Positions 21,884 to 30,064 of a stretch of DNA of 43,340 bases are shown here, piece after piece. Both the position numbers and the translations under genes were made by a program. This stretch comes from Sva-07 sp964651825 (GTDB lineage: Bacteria > Actinomycetota > Acidimicrobiia > Acidimicrobiales > Ilumatobacteraceae): positions 1-43,340 of the forward strand of contig CAZYWK010000028.1 of NCBI GenBank assembly GCA_964651825.1, read 5' to 3'. The notes under the pieces were generated by a model that worked only from the letters and a program-made list of their open reading frames with translations, made no database searches and was not told the DNA's origin. Positions within the stretch are counted from its first letter, which is position 1. Each line of letters starts with the position of its first letter.

Positions 21884-22936
21884 TCATGTGGAGGGGGTGG
21901 TGGGCTTGCGGGCGCGGCTGGGTTGGACCCGCGGGGCTTCGTTGGGCATCTTCGGGTAGACGGGAGGCCACGGTGCGTCGGGGACGCCATCGGCGAGGTC
22001 GGCGGCGAAACGCTCGACGAGCGGAACGATCGAGCACGGGGCGTCGTCCATCAGCTCCCACGGGTCGCCGAGCTCGTCGAGGCGGGCCGGCACGGTGTCG
22101 ATCGTCATCGCCTCCGGGTCGATCGTGTCGAGCTCGTCCCAGCCGAACGGTGTCGACACCTGCGCGCCCACCCGCGGCCGGGCGCCCCACGCGCCGAACA
22201 TGTTCTTGTGCGGTGCGTTCTGGTTGAAGTCGATGAACACCCGCTCGCCCCGCTCCTCCTTCCACCACTTGTCGGTGATCAGGCCGGGATGCCGCCGGGC
22301 GAGCTCGCGCCCGATGGTGATCACCGCGCCGCGGACGGCGAACGAATCCCAGCCCGGCTCGACGCGGACGTACACGTGGATGCCCTTGCTGCCGGTCGTC
22401 TTGGCGAACCCGAGCATGCCGTACTCGGCGAGGAGGTCGTGGACGTGGGCCGCCGACTCGCGGACCATGTCGAACGTGACGCCGGGGGAGGGGTCGAGAT
22501 CGATGCGCAGCTCGTCGGCGTCGTCCGGCTCCGAGGCCCGGAACGGCCACACGTGCAGCCCGAGCACGCCCATGTTCACCGCCCACAGCACGTGGGCCAG
22601 GTCGGCGATCACGAGCGCCCGCGACGGCGTGCCGTTGATCGTCTCCACCGTCGTCGTCTCCAGCCAGTCGGGCGCCGAATCGGGGATGCGCTTCTGGAAG
22701 AACGACTTCTCCTTCACACCGTTCGGATACCGCTCGAGCAGCACGGGCCGGTCACGCACGGTCCGCATCAACGCGTCGCCCACGGCCACGTAGTAGTTGG
22801 CGAGGTCGAGCTTCGTCCGCGGTTCCTTCTCCGGGCCCACTGACGGGAACATCACCTTGCCGGGGTTGGTGATCTCGACGACGCGGCCGGCCGCTTCGAC
22901 CGGGACGGGTTCGCCGAACTCGTCCTGCTTGGCCAT
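21884..22936 (-). CDS. Stand-alone LigD-type polymerase/primase domain (PolDom)
   Basis: A 350-residue archaeo-eukaryotic primase-superfamily protein equal to the polymerase domain of bacterial LigD, which fills gaps, preferring ribonucleotides, during non-homologous end joining. Visible: LDLANYYVAVGDALMRTVRDRP and LLERYPNGVKEKSFFQKR near the start, the catalytic DLDPSPG, TTGSKGIHVYVRV, and KWWKEERGERVFIDFNQNAP. Neither ligase nor nuclease domain is attached, and no Ku gene is in the window. Actinobacteria often carry such separate Pol proteins (Mycobacterium PolD1/PolD2-like). Start ATG 22936, with TAGCTT 6 nt upstream. The C-terminus ends in a basic, Pro/Thr-rich tail. Hairpin repeat B follows its stop directly. 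Confidence 0.93.
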   Translation of the reverse strand: MAKQDEFGEPVPVEAAGRVVEITNPGKVMFPSVGPEKEPRTKLDLANYYVAVGDALMRTVRDRPVLLERYPNGVKEKSFFQKRIPDSAPDWLETTTVETINGTPSRALVIADLAHVLWAVNMGVLGLHVWPFRASEPDDADELRIDLDPSPGVTFDMVRESAAHVHDLLAEYGMLGFAKTTGSKGIHVYVRVEPGWDSFAVRGAVITIGRELARRHPGLITDKWWKEERGERVFIDFNQNAPHKNMFGAWGARPRVGAQVSTPFGWDELDTIDPEAMTIDTVPARLDELGDPWELMDDAPCSIVPLVERFAADLADGVPDAPWPPVYPKMPNEAPRVQPSRARKPTTPST

Positions 22937-22942
22937 GCGCCG

Positions 22943-22948
22943 AAGCTA
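22943..22948 (-). promoter_or_regulatory. -10 hexamer TAGCTT for the LigD-type gene
   Basis: TAGCTT sits 6 nt before the ATG at 22936, inside the 24-bp gap after dapD. The gene can be transcribed separately from lysS-dapD. Confidence 0.45.
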
Positions 22949-22960
22949 TCCCGCCGAGGG

Positions 22961-23899
22961 TTACTGCTTGGCGTGCAGGGCTGCGTTGAGCTCGCCCCAG
23001 ACGCCCGTGCGGGCGCGGGCGATCACCTGGCCGGTCTGGCCGTCGCGGATGAACATCAGGTTGTCGCGCCCCGACAGTTCGCGGGCCTTGACCACGCCGT
23101 CGGGTGTGAGCACCGGCGTGCTGGCGGTGACGTACAGGCCGGCCTCGACCACGCAGTCGTCGCCCAGGCTGATGCCGATGCCACCGTTGGCGCCGAGCAG
23201 GCAGCGTTCACCGATCGAGATCGTCTCCTTGCCGCCGCCCGACAGGGTACCGAGGATCGAGGCCCCGCCGCCGATGTCGCTGCCGTCACCGACCACGACG
23301 CCGGCACTGATGCGGCCCTCGACCATCGACGTGCCGAGCGTGCCGGCGTTGAAGTTGCAGAACCCCTCGTGCATCACCGTGGTGCCCTCGGCGAGGTGGG
23401 CGCCGAGGCGGACCCGCGAGGCGTCGGCGATGCGCACACCCGACGGCGTCACGTAGTCGGTCATCCGGGGGAACTTGTCGACGCCATGGACGCTCAGCGC
23501 GCCGCCGGTCGACTTCACCTGCAGGCGCACGTCGTCGAGATCGCCGATGGCGACCGGGCCGAGGCTCGTCCACGCGACGTTGTTGAGGGCGCCGAAGATG
23601 CCCTCGACGTTCAGCGTGCGCGGCGCGGCGAGGCGATGCGACAGCAGGTGCAAGCGGAGGTAGGCGTCGCTGGCCGACGACGGGGGTGCGTCGACGTCGA
23701 TCGAGATCCGCACGGGGCGGATGCGCACCCGTCGCACGTCGTCGATCGAGTCGCGCATGCCGATCGCGGCGTCGATCTCCTCGGTCGGGCAGTCGTCGTC
23801 GCCGTACTCGCCCCAGCCGAGCCAGCGGTACCAGGTGTCGAGCACCGAGTCGTCCGATGCGACGGTCGCCAGACCGGCGCCCCAGGCCATGCGTGCCAT
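22961..23899 (-). CDS. dapD: Tetrahydrodipicolinate N-succinyltransferase (actinobacterial type)
   Basis: A 312-residue left-handed beta-helix acyltransferase that succinylates tetrahydrodipicolinate in the lysine/meso-diaminopimelate pathway. The hexapeptide-repeat region is seen as GVRIADASRVRLGAHLAEGT through VVVGDGSDIGGGASILGTLSGG and LGANGGIGISLGDDCVVEAG. The active-site segment MHEGFCNFNAGTLG precedes it. The long N-terminal domain is that of the actinobacterial DapD. The ATG at 23899 has AAGGAG 7 nt upstream; an adjacent GTG at 23902 is possible. It lies 28 bp after lysS on the same strand, linking lysine synthesis with lysine charging. Confidence 0.95.
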   Translation of the reverse strand: MARMAWGAGLATVASDDSVLDTWYRWLGWGEYGDDDCPTEEIDAAIGMRDSIDDVRRVRIRPVRISIDVDAPPSSASDAYLRLHLLSHRLAAPRTLNVEGIFGALNNVAWTSLGPVAIGDLDDVRLQVKSTGGALSVHGVDKFPRMTDYVTPSGVRIADASRVRLGAHLAEGTTVMHEGFCNFNAGTLGTSMVEGRISAGVVVGDGSDIGGGASILGTLSGGGKETISIGERCLLGANGGIGISLGDDCVVEAGLYVTASTPVLTPDGVVKARELSGRDNLMFIRDGQTGQVIARARTGVWGELNAALHAKQ

Positions 23900-23906
23900 C
23901 ACAGAA

Positions 23907-23912
23907 CTCCTT
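23907..23912 (-). promoter_or_regulatory. Shine-Dalgarno site AAGGAG for dapD
   Basis: AAGGAG lies 7 nt before the ATG at 23899, between the lysS stop and dapD. It supports dapD as the internal gene of a lysS-dapD transcript. Confidence 0.65.
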
Positions 23913-23927
23913 CGCTCACGAGAACTT

Positions 23928-25457
23928 TCACAGCACCTCCGGGCGCAGCGTCGGAAAGAGGATCACTTCCTTGATCGAGTCGACGCCGGCGAGCAGCATC
24001 GCCACCCGGTCCATGCCGATGCCGAGGCCACCGGTCGGCGGCATGCCGTATTCGAGCGCCCGCAGGTAGTCCTCGTCGACGGTGCCGGCCTCGGTGTCGC
24101 CGGCGTCCTTGGCCGCCTGCTCCTCCTCGAAGCGCAGCCGCTGCTCGACCGGGTCGTTGAGTTCCGAGTACCCGTTGCCGAGCTCGCGGCTGTCGACGAA
24201 GATCTCGAACCGCTCGGTCAGCCACGGATCGCTTCGGTCCACACGGGCCAGGGGGGAGATCTCGGTGGGGTGACCGGTGACGAACGTCGGCCGGACGATG
24301 TCGGCCTCGCACAGTTTCTCGAACAACTCCTCCACGAGCTTGCCGCCGCCCCACCGCTGCTCCCAGCGGATCTCGTGCTGCTCGGCCAGCGCCCGCAGAT
24401 CGCCGAGCGGCTGCGACGGGTGGACCTCGCGGCCGACCTTCGCCGACACGGCGTCGACCATCCGCACTCGGGGCCACGGCTCGGCCAGGTCGATCTGCTC
24501 GCCGCGGATCTCGATCACGCTCGTGCCGGTCGCATCGATCGCGGCCTGGGTGACGAGCACCTCGGAGATGTCCATCACGTCGTTCCAGTCGCCGAACGCC
24601 TGGTAGAGCTCCATCATCGTGAACTCGGGGTTGTGGCGCGTCGACATGCCCTCGTTGCGGAAGATGCGTCCGATCTCGAACACCCGCTCCATGCCGCCGA
24701 CGATCAGCCGCTTCAGATGGAGCTCGAGCGCGATGCGCAGGTAGAGGTCGACGTCGAGCGTGTTGTGGTGGGTGACGAACGGCCGTGCGTGGGCGCCCCC
24801 GGCCTCGACGTGGAGCACCGGGGTCTCGACCTCGATGAAGCCGCGCTCGTGCAGGGTGCGGCGGAAGCTGGCGATCACCGCGTGGCGGATCTCGAACGCC
24901 CGCCGGGCCTCGTCGTTGACGATCAGGTCGGCGTAGCGCTGCCGGAACCGGGTGTCGGTGTCGCTCAGGCCGTGCCACTTGTCGGGCATCGGCCGCAGGG
25001 CCTTGGCGAGCAGCTCGATGCGCTGGGCCTTGACCGACAGCTCGCCCTTGCGGGTGGTCATCACCGTGCCGCTGACGCCGACCCAGTCGCCGAGGTCGAG
25101 CGCCTTGACCGCTTCGAACGCGTCGTCGCCGATCACCGCTTTCGACACGAACAGCTGGATCTCGCCCGACCGGTCGCGCAGTGTGGCGAACACGAGCTTG
25201 CCGGAGTCACGCAGCAGCATGACGCGTCCGGCGACCTGGACCGGTTGGTCGGTCTCGACCCCGGCGTCGAGGTCGCTCCACGCGGCGCGCACCTCCGACA
25301 GGGTGTGGCTGCGGTCGAAGCGATAGGGGTACGGATTGGCGCCGACGTCGCGCATCGCCTGCAGCAGGTCGAGCCGTCGCGCCCGCTCGGCGGTCAGCCC
25401 GCTGCCGGACTGGACGTCGCTGGGCTGGTTGTCGTCGGTCGCAGTGTCGTCGGCCAC
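23928..25457 (-). CDS. lysS: Lysyl-tRNA synthetase, class II
   Basis: A 509-residue class II lysine-tRNA ligase. The N-terminal OB-fold binds the anticodon (VQVAGRVMLLRDSGKLVFATLRD). The catalytic core shows motif 1 (RRTLHERGFIEVETPVL), motif 2 (FRNEGMSTRHNPEFTMMELY) and motif 3 (GGLGIGMDRVAMLL). Start is the GTG at 25457, preceded by TACCGT at 9 nt; the frame stays open far upstream only as antisense of the peptidase gene. An acidic tail of about 25 residues precedes the OB-fold. It heads a likely lysS-dapD operon and is divergent from the M15 peptidase gene. Confidence 0.97.
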   Translation of the reverse strand: MADDTATDDNQPSDVQSGSGLTAERARRLDLLQAMRDVGANPYPYRFDRSHTLSEVRAAWSDLDAGVETDQPVQVAGRVMLLRDSGKLVFATLRDRSGEIQLFVSKAVIGDDAFEAVKALDLGDWVGVSGTVMTTRKGELSVKAQRIELLAKALRPMPDKWHGLSDTDTRFRQRYADLIVNDEARRAFEIRHAVIASFRRTLHERGFIEVETPVLHVEAGGAHARPFVTHHNTLDVDLYLRIALELHLKRLIVGGMERVFEIGRIFRNEGMSTRHNPEFTMMELYQAFGDWNDVMDISEVLVTQAAIDATGTSVIEIRGEQIDLAEPWPRVRMVDAVSAKVGREVHPSQPLGDLRALAEQHEIRWEQRWGGGKLVEELFEKLCEADIVRPTFVTGHPTEISPLARVDRSDPWLTERFEIFVDSRELGNGYSELNDPVEQRLRFEEEQAAKDAGDTEAGTVDEDYLRALEYGMPPTGGLGIGMDRVAMLLAGVDSIKEVILFPTLRPEVL

Positions 25458-25466
25458 GGTGCCAGC

Positions 25467-25472
25467 ACGGTA
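25467..25472 (-). promoter_or_regulatory. -10 hexamer TACCGT for lysS
   Basis: TACCGT ends 9 nt before the GTG at 25457, in the 85-bp divergent region shared with the M15 peptidase gene. Confidence 0.5.
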
Positions 25473-25529
25473 GCGACTTCTCGGCGGGCCGACGCGTCGA
25501 GTTGACGGGTATTGGCCGCCGATGTTCTC

Positions 25530-25535
25530 TACCAT
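25530..25535 (+). promoter_or_regulatory. -10 hexamer TACCAT for the M15 peptidase gene
   Basis: TACCAT sits 7 nt before the ATG at 25543. It lies downstream of the other candidate ATG (25522) and so favours the shorter protein. Confidence 0.5.
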
Positions 25536-25542
25536 CGCCCCG

Positions 25543-26859
25543 ATGCGCCGCCCGCTGACCGCTGTCGTGCTCCTCGGCGCGTCCCTGCTGCCGATGCAGG
25601 CCGACGCCGCGGACTCGACCATTCCGCCGATCGCCGAGCCCGCCACCGCGTTGGCACATGCAGTTCGGATGACGCCAGAGGTGACCGACATCGTCACCGT
25701 GAACAACAGCGGCGCGCTCACCGACGCCAACGCCAACGCTGCGCTGGCAGCCGCCCGCGACGCTGGAGCGTCGGCCGCCGTCGGCCGGTCGGCCAGCATC
25801 GGGATGACCGAGCTCCGCCGCGGCGGCAACGGTGTCCAGATCGCGGCGCAGGGCTTCGCATACCCGATGGGCACGACCGTGCTGCCGACCGACATGGTCG
25901 CCGCCACGATGAGCCCCTCGATCGCCGGCCTGCTCACGGCGAACACCCTCGTGATGGGCGAGCTCACGGCGAGCCTGCGCGGAGCCGCGGCCGGCGACAC
26001 GGTCACGCTGATCGCCGCCAGCGGCACCCCGACGGTGTTCACCGTCGCCATGATCGGCGACGACGCCACCATCGGCGGCACGGAGCTGCTGATGTCGCCG
26101 GCGGCCGCCGATCGGCTCGGCATCACCCAGCTCAACAGCGTCGTGATCTGGAACTTCCGGTCGCGTGAGGCGATCGACGGGGCGCTGTCGGCCCACGGCC
26201 TCGTCAACACCAAGGTCAGGATCCGCCGGAGTTGGGAGCCGTTCGATCCCGACTTCACGCTGGGCATGGCCCGCACCAAGCAGGCGCTCGGCGAGTTCAC
26301 CTACCGCGTCAACGCCAACGGCTCGGTGACGCTCGACTCGGCCTGGACGAGCACGTACATCACGTACGGCTCGATCGGGGGCCTGCGGCTGTCGTCGGGC
26401 TGCAATGTCAACGTGCGCCCGGCGCTCCAAGCGGCGATGGACGAGGTCATCGCCGCGGGGCTCGCCGGCACGATCAACTACGCCGACGCCAACAGCGCCG
26501 GCGGATGCTTCGGTCCCCGGTTCAACCGGCTCACGCCGAACTCGTCCGTCGGGTTCCTGTCGAGACACACGTGGGGGCAGGCGGTCGACACCAACACCCA
26601 AGGCTCGTGTCAGGGCTGCGCGCCACCGGACATGGACTGCCGCACCGTGCGCATCTTCCGCAAGCACGGTTTCGCCTGGGGCGGGAACTTCCTGGTGCCC
26701 GATGGCATGCACTTCGAGTGGGTCGGCGACCGGCGCGACCAGTACCCGTATCCGTCACGGTTCTGCTCCAACGACGTTGCTGCCGACGCGGGGCCGCTCC
26801 TCGTCGAGCAGACACAGCGAGCGACGATCTTCGAGGACGCCGGATTCACCCCCGAGTAG
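25543..26859 (+). CDS. Secreted M15-family D-Ala-D-Ala carboxypeptidase-like protein
   Basis: A 438-residue exported protein. Residues 1 to about 22 are a signal peptide ending near ADA. The last third is a peptidase M15 (VanY/LAS-type) domain: SRHTWGQAVDTN supplies zinc ligands His342 and Asp349, and GMHFEW supplies His390 with the catalytic-type Glu392's position being somewhat unusual. Such enzymes trim D-Ala or cross-bridges of peptidoglycan. The preceding 250 residues, Ala/Thr-rich with NSGALTDANANAALAAARDAGA, are not part of M15 and resemble extracytoplasmic domains of FtsX/MacB-like permeases only loosely. Four Cys cluster in QGSCQGCAPPDMDC and near the end. Its TAG stop is also the start of the next gene's -10 hexamer. 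Confidence 0.85.
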   Translation: MRRPLTAVVLLGASLLPMQADAADSTIPPIAEPATALAHAVRMTPEVTDIVTVNNSGALTDANANAALAAARDAGASAAVGRSASIGMTELRRGGNGVQIAAQGFAYPMGTTVLPTDMVAATMSPSIAGLLTANTLVMGELTASLRGAAAGDTVTLIAASGTPTVFTVAMIGDDATIGGTELLMSPAAADRLGITQLNSVVIWNFRSREAIDGALSAHGLVNTKVRIRRSWEPFDPDFTLGMARTKQALGEFTYRVNANGSVTLDSAWTSTYITYGSIGGLRLSSGCNVNVRPALQAAMDEVIAAGLAGTINYADANSAGGCFGPRFNRLTPNSSVGFLSRHTWGQAVDTNTQGSCQGCAPPDMDCRTVRIFRKHGFAWGGNFLVPDGMHFEWVGDRRDQYPYPSRFCSNDVAADAGPLLVEQTQRATIFEDAGFTPE

Positions 26860-26862
26860 CGT
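26857..26862 (+). promoter_or_regulatory. -10 hexamer TAGCGT overlapping the peptidase stop codon
   Basis: TAGCGT contains the TAG stop of the M15 gene and lies 7 nt before the GTG at 26870. Stop and promoter share bases. Confidence 0.45.
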
Positions 26863-26869
26863 GGGTCGG

Positions 26870-28234
26870 GTGAGCACTCGATTCGTCATCATCGGTGGCG
26901 GCCCGGCCGGCAACACCGCGGCCACCTACGCTGCCCGGTTCGGGGCCGAGGTCGTGATGATCGAGCGCGACGTCATCGGCGGCGCGGCCCACCTGTGGGA
27001 CTGCATCCCATCGAAGTCGATGATCGCCACCGGCCGGGCGATCAGCCGCACCCGCGCCATCGGCGGGCTCGGCCTGGCCAACGTCGACACGACCGTCGAC
27101 GTCGAGAGCCTCACCAGCCGCATCCTGTCGATCGAGCACAAGATGCGCGACAACACGACGCAGCTCCTCACCAGCCAGGGCGTGCGCCTGATCAAGGGCA
27201 CGGCGCGGTTCTCCGGCTCGCACACCGTCGAGGTCGACGGGGCGGAAGGCACCGAGACGATCGAGTTCGACGCCGCGCTCGTGTCGACGGGTTCGCGCCC
27301 GCGCGTTCCCGAGTGGTGCCAGCCCGACGGCGACCGCATCCTGACCACCCGCGACTGCTATCCGCCCAAGGTGCTCCCGGAGAGCGTCACGATCGTCGGG
27401 TCCGGCGTCACCGGCGTCGAGTTCGTGCACATGTTCTCGATGTTCGGCTCAGCGGTCACCCTCGTCGTCAGCCGCCAGCAGGTGCTGCCCGGTAAGGATC
27501 CCGAGGTGGCGGCGGTGCTCGAGGCCGAGTTCATGCGGCGTGGGGTGAAGCTGGTGATGGGGGCGCGGGCGGAGGCCATCGAGCGCGTGCCCGACACCGA
27601 TCGCGTGGTCGTGCGCTGCGACGACGGGCGGTCGATCGAGTCGACCCACGCCGTGCTGGCCATCGGCTCGATCCCCAACACCGAGGGCATCGGCCTCGAC
27701 CTGGCCGGCGTCGAAACCGACGGCGGGTACGTGCCGATCGACCGCCACTGCGTCACGTCGGTGCCGCACATCTATGCCGCCGGCGACATCAGCGGCAAGC
27801 TGCCGCTGTCATCGGTGGCGTCGATGCAGGGCCGCAAGGTCGCCCAGCACATGATGGGCCGGCACACCCGCGTCGAGCGCGACCTCGACTACGACAAGGC
27901 CGCCTCGGCGATCTTCACCGAGCCCGAGATCGCGGATGTCGGCCTCGCCGAGGCCGAGGCGTTCAGCTCCGGTCGCAAGATCCGGGTGACGAAGGTGCCG
28001 TTCTCGGCCACCGCCAAGGCGATGATCAACGCCGACACGCAGGGATTCGTGAAGATCATCTCCGACCCCGCCACTGGCGTGGTGCTCGGCGGGTCGATCG
28101 TCGGCCGCCAGGCCGCGGAACTGATCTCGGTCCTCGCCGTCGCCGTCACCGCCGGCCTCACCGTCGGCGATCTCGCCGAGAGCATCCTCGTCCACCCGGC
28201 CCTGAGCGAAGCCCTCGCCGAAGCCGCCGAGTAG
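26870..28234 (+). CDS. LpdA-like flavoprotein (NAD(P)H:quinone reductase type)
   Basis: A 454-residue two-dinucleotide-binding-domain FAD protein. The FAD site is VIIGGGPAGNTAATYAARFG and the NAD(P)H site is IVGSGVTGVEFVHMFSMFG; AAGDISG is the second FAD motif, and HPALSEALAEAA the C-terminal interface block. In dihydrolipoamide dehydrogenase the redox pair lies in CLNVGC; here it reads GGAAHLWDCIPSK, so Ala40 replaces the first Cys and only Cys45 remains. The same loss occurs in Mycobacterium tuberculosis LpdA (Rv3303c), which reduces quinones rather than lipoamide, and overall similarity to it is clear. Start GTG 26870 with TAGCGT at 7 nt. Its stop is 32 bp from the convergent carboxylase stop. 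Confidence 0.88.
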   Translation: MSTRFVIIGGGPAGNTAATYAARFGAEVVMIERDVIGGAAHLWDCIPSKSMIATGRAISRTRAIGGLGLANVDTTVDVESLTSRILSIEHKMRDNTTQLLTSQGVRLIKGTARFSGSHTVEVDGAEGTETIEFDAALVSTGSRPRVPEWCQPDGDRILTTRDCYPPKVLPESVTIVGSGVTGVEFVHMFSMFGSAVTLVVSRQQVLPGKDPEVAAVLEAEFMRRGVKLVMGARAEAIERVPDTDRVVVRCDDGRSIESTHAVLAIGSIPNTEGIGLDLAGVETDGGYVPIDRHCVTSVPHIYAAGDISGKLPLSSVASMQGRKVAQHMMGRHTRVERDLDYDKAASAIFTEPEIADVGLAEAEAFSSGRKIRVTKVPFSATAKAMINADTQGFVKIISDPATGVVLGGSIVGRQAAELISVLAVAVTAGLTVGDLAESILVHPALSEALAEAAE

Positions 28235-28266
28235 TCGGCCGCGGCCGCGGGGATGACTGTGTGTCG

Positions 28267-30045
28267 CTACTCGATGACGGCGAGGACGTCGCCGCCGCCG
28301 ACGGTGTCGCCGGCGGCGACCTTGATCTCCTTGACCGTGCCGGCCTTGTCGGCGTTGATCTGGTTCTCCATCTTCATCGCCTCGAGCACGACGATGCCGG
28401 CGCCGGCCTCGACGGCCTGACCGACCTCGACCAGCACCTTGACGATCGTGCCCTGCATCGGCGCCTCGATCGAGCCCGAACCGGCGGCCCCGCCGCCGCT
28501 GCCGCCCGCGGCCCGCTTCGGCTTCTTCGCCGCGGCGCCGCCGGCCACGACGGCGACGGCTTGCTGCTCGGGCACCCACATGTCGACCTCGAAGCGCTTG
28601 CCGTTCAACTCGACGGTGGTCGAGCGCTTGACGAGCGGGGGTGCTTCGGCATCGTCGTCGTCGGCGGCCGCTGGCGCGGCGGGCGGCGTGATGCCGCTCA
28701 GGTCGAGGCGCTCTTCGACCCACTTCGTCGAGTGCTCGACGGCGGCGAAGTCGGGGTGGCGCAGGATCGCGAGGTCGGCCGGGATCGTGGTGGCCACGCC
28801 CTCGACGACCAGCTCTTCCAGGGCGCGGATGGTGCGGGCGATGGCCACGTCACGGTCGCGGCCCCACACGATGAGCTTGCCGACGAGGTTGTCGTAGAAC
28901 TGGCTGATCGAGTCGCCCGACAGGTAGCCGGTGTCGAAGCGCACACCGAAGCCGTCGGGGGCGACGAGCTTGGTGATCGGGCCGGGGGAGGGGAGGAACT
29001 TGCCGCCGGTCGGGTCCTCGGCGTTGATGCGCACCTCGATCGAGTGGCCGCGGCGAGCGGCGTTGACCTCGTCCTGGGTCATCGGGAGCGGTTCGCCCGC
29101 GGCAACGCGGATCTGCCACTCGACGAGGTCGATGTCGGTGATCATCTCGCTCACCGGGTGCTCGACCTGGAGGCGGGTGTTCATCTCGAGGAAGAAGAAC
29201 TCGCCGTCCTGGTAGATGAACTCGACGGTGCCGGCGCCGACGTAGCCGACCGCCTTGGCCGCCTTGACGGCCGCCTCGCCCATCGCCTCCTCGATGCCCG
29301 CTCCGAGGCCCGGCGCCGGGGCCTCCTCGATGAGCTTCTGGTGGCGGCGCTGCGCCGAGCAGTCACGGGTCGAGATCCACACGACGTCGCCGAACTTGTC
29401 GCCGACCAGTTGCACCTCGACGTGGCGCGGCCACGTGAGGTAGCGCTCGACGTACACCTCGTCGCGCCCGAAGAAGCTCTTCGCCTCGCGCTGCGCGCTG
29501 GCCATCGCGTCGTCGACCTCGGCCGCCGACTGGACGACCTTCATGCCGCGGCCTCCGCCACCGAACGCGGCTTTGATGCACACCGGCCAGCCGAACTCCT
29601 CGCCGAAGGCCCGGATCTCCTCGGGCCCCTTGGCGAACTCGGTCGTGCCGGGAACGATCGGCACGTCGCCGCGCATCGCCGCCTGGCGACTCGACACCTT
29701 GTCGCTCATCTCGTCCATCGCGCTCGCCGGCGGACCGATGAACTCGACGCCCTTCGCCGTGATCAGGCGGGCGAAGTCGGCGTTCTCGCTGAAGAAGCCG
29801 TAGCCGGGATGCACGGCGTCGGCGCCGCTGGCCTCGATCGCCCCCAACACCGCGTCGGTGTTGATGTAGCTCTCGGCCACCGTCTGGCCACCCAGAGCGA
29901 ACGCCTCGTCGGCGAGCCGCACGTGCAGCGCGTCACGATCGAGCTCGGAATAGATAGCGACGGTGGGGATGCCCATCTCACGAGCGGCGCGGATGACACG
30001 GACGGCGATTTCGCCACGATTGGCGATCAGGATCTTCTTGAGCAC
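28267..30045 (-). CDS. Biotin-dependent acyl-CoA carboxylase alpha chain (BC + BCCP)
   Basis: A 592-residue fusion of biotin carboxylase and biotin carboxyl carrier, the alpha chain of actinobacterial acetyl-/propionyl-CoA carboxylases. It opens with ILIANRGEIAVRVIRAAREMG; ATP-grasp features include AAFGGGGRGMKVV, STRDCSAQRRHQKLIEEAPAP and FLEMNTRLQVEHPVSEM. The BCCP tail ends in EAMKMEN with biotin on Lys558. A Gly/Ala/Lys-rich linker joins the two. No beta chain (carboxyltransferase) is in the window. With mutAB-meaB it would carry propionyl-CoA to succinyl-CoA, but acetyl-CoA is equally possible. Start GTG 30045, TACATT 7 nt upstream, divergent from birA, whose product would attach its biotin. 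Confidence 0.95.
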   Translation of the reverse strand: MLKKILIANRGEIAVRVIRAAREMGIPTVAIYSELDRDALHVRLADEAFALGGQTVAESYINTDAVLGAIEASGADAVHPGYGFFSENADFARLITAKGVEFIGPPASAMDEMSDKVSSRQAAMRGDVPIVPGTTEFAKGPEEIRAFGEEFGWPVCIKAAFGGGGRGMKVVQSAAEVDDAMASAQREAKSFFGRDEVYVERYLTWPRHVEVQLVGDKFGDVVWISTRDCSAQRRHQKLIEEAPAPGLGAGIEEAMGEAAVKAAKAVGYVGAGTVEFIYQDGEFFFLEMNTRLQVEHPVSEMITDIDLVEWQIRVAAGEPLPMTQDEVNAARRGHSIEVRINAEDPTGGKFLPSPGPITKLVAPDGFGVRFDTGYLSGDSISQFYDNLVGKLIVWGRDRDVAIARTIRALEELVVEGVATTIPADLAILRHPDFAAVEHSTKWVEERLDLSGITPPAAPAAADDDDAEAPPLVKRSTTVELNGKRFEVDMWVPEQQAVAVVAGGAAAKKPKRAAGGSGGGAAGSGSIEAPMQGTIVKVLVEVGQAVEAGAGIVVLEAMKMENQINADKAGTVKEIKVAAGDTVGGGDVLAVIE

Positions 30046-30052
30046 GGCTGCC

Positions 30053-30058
30053 AATGTA
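30053..30058 (-). promoter_or_regulatory. -10 hexamer TACATT for the carboxylase gene, nested with birA promoter
   Basis: TACATT lies 7 nt before the GTG at 30045. On the other strand CAATGT (30052-30057), 7 nt before the birA ATG, covers nearly the same bases, so the two genes appear to fire from one shared site. Confidence 0.5.
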
Positions 30059-30064
30059 GGGGTC

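Noticed and set aside
25458..26300. In-frame upstream extension of lysS of about 280 residues
   Set aside because: It is antisense to the M15 peptidase gene; the GTG at 25457 has a -10 hexamer and gives normal LysS length.
28237..28246. GGCCGCGGCC palindrome as a terminator between convergent genes
   Set aside because: It is short, pure GC, with no T-run; such palindromes are expected in DNA of this composition.
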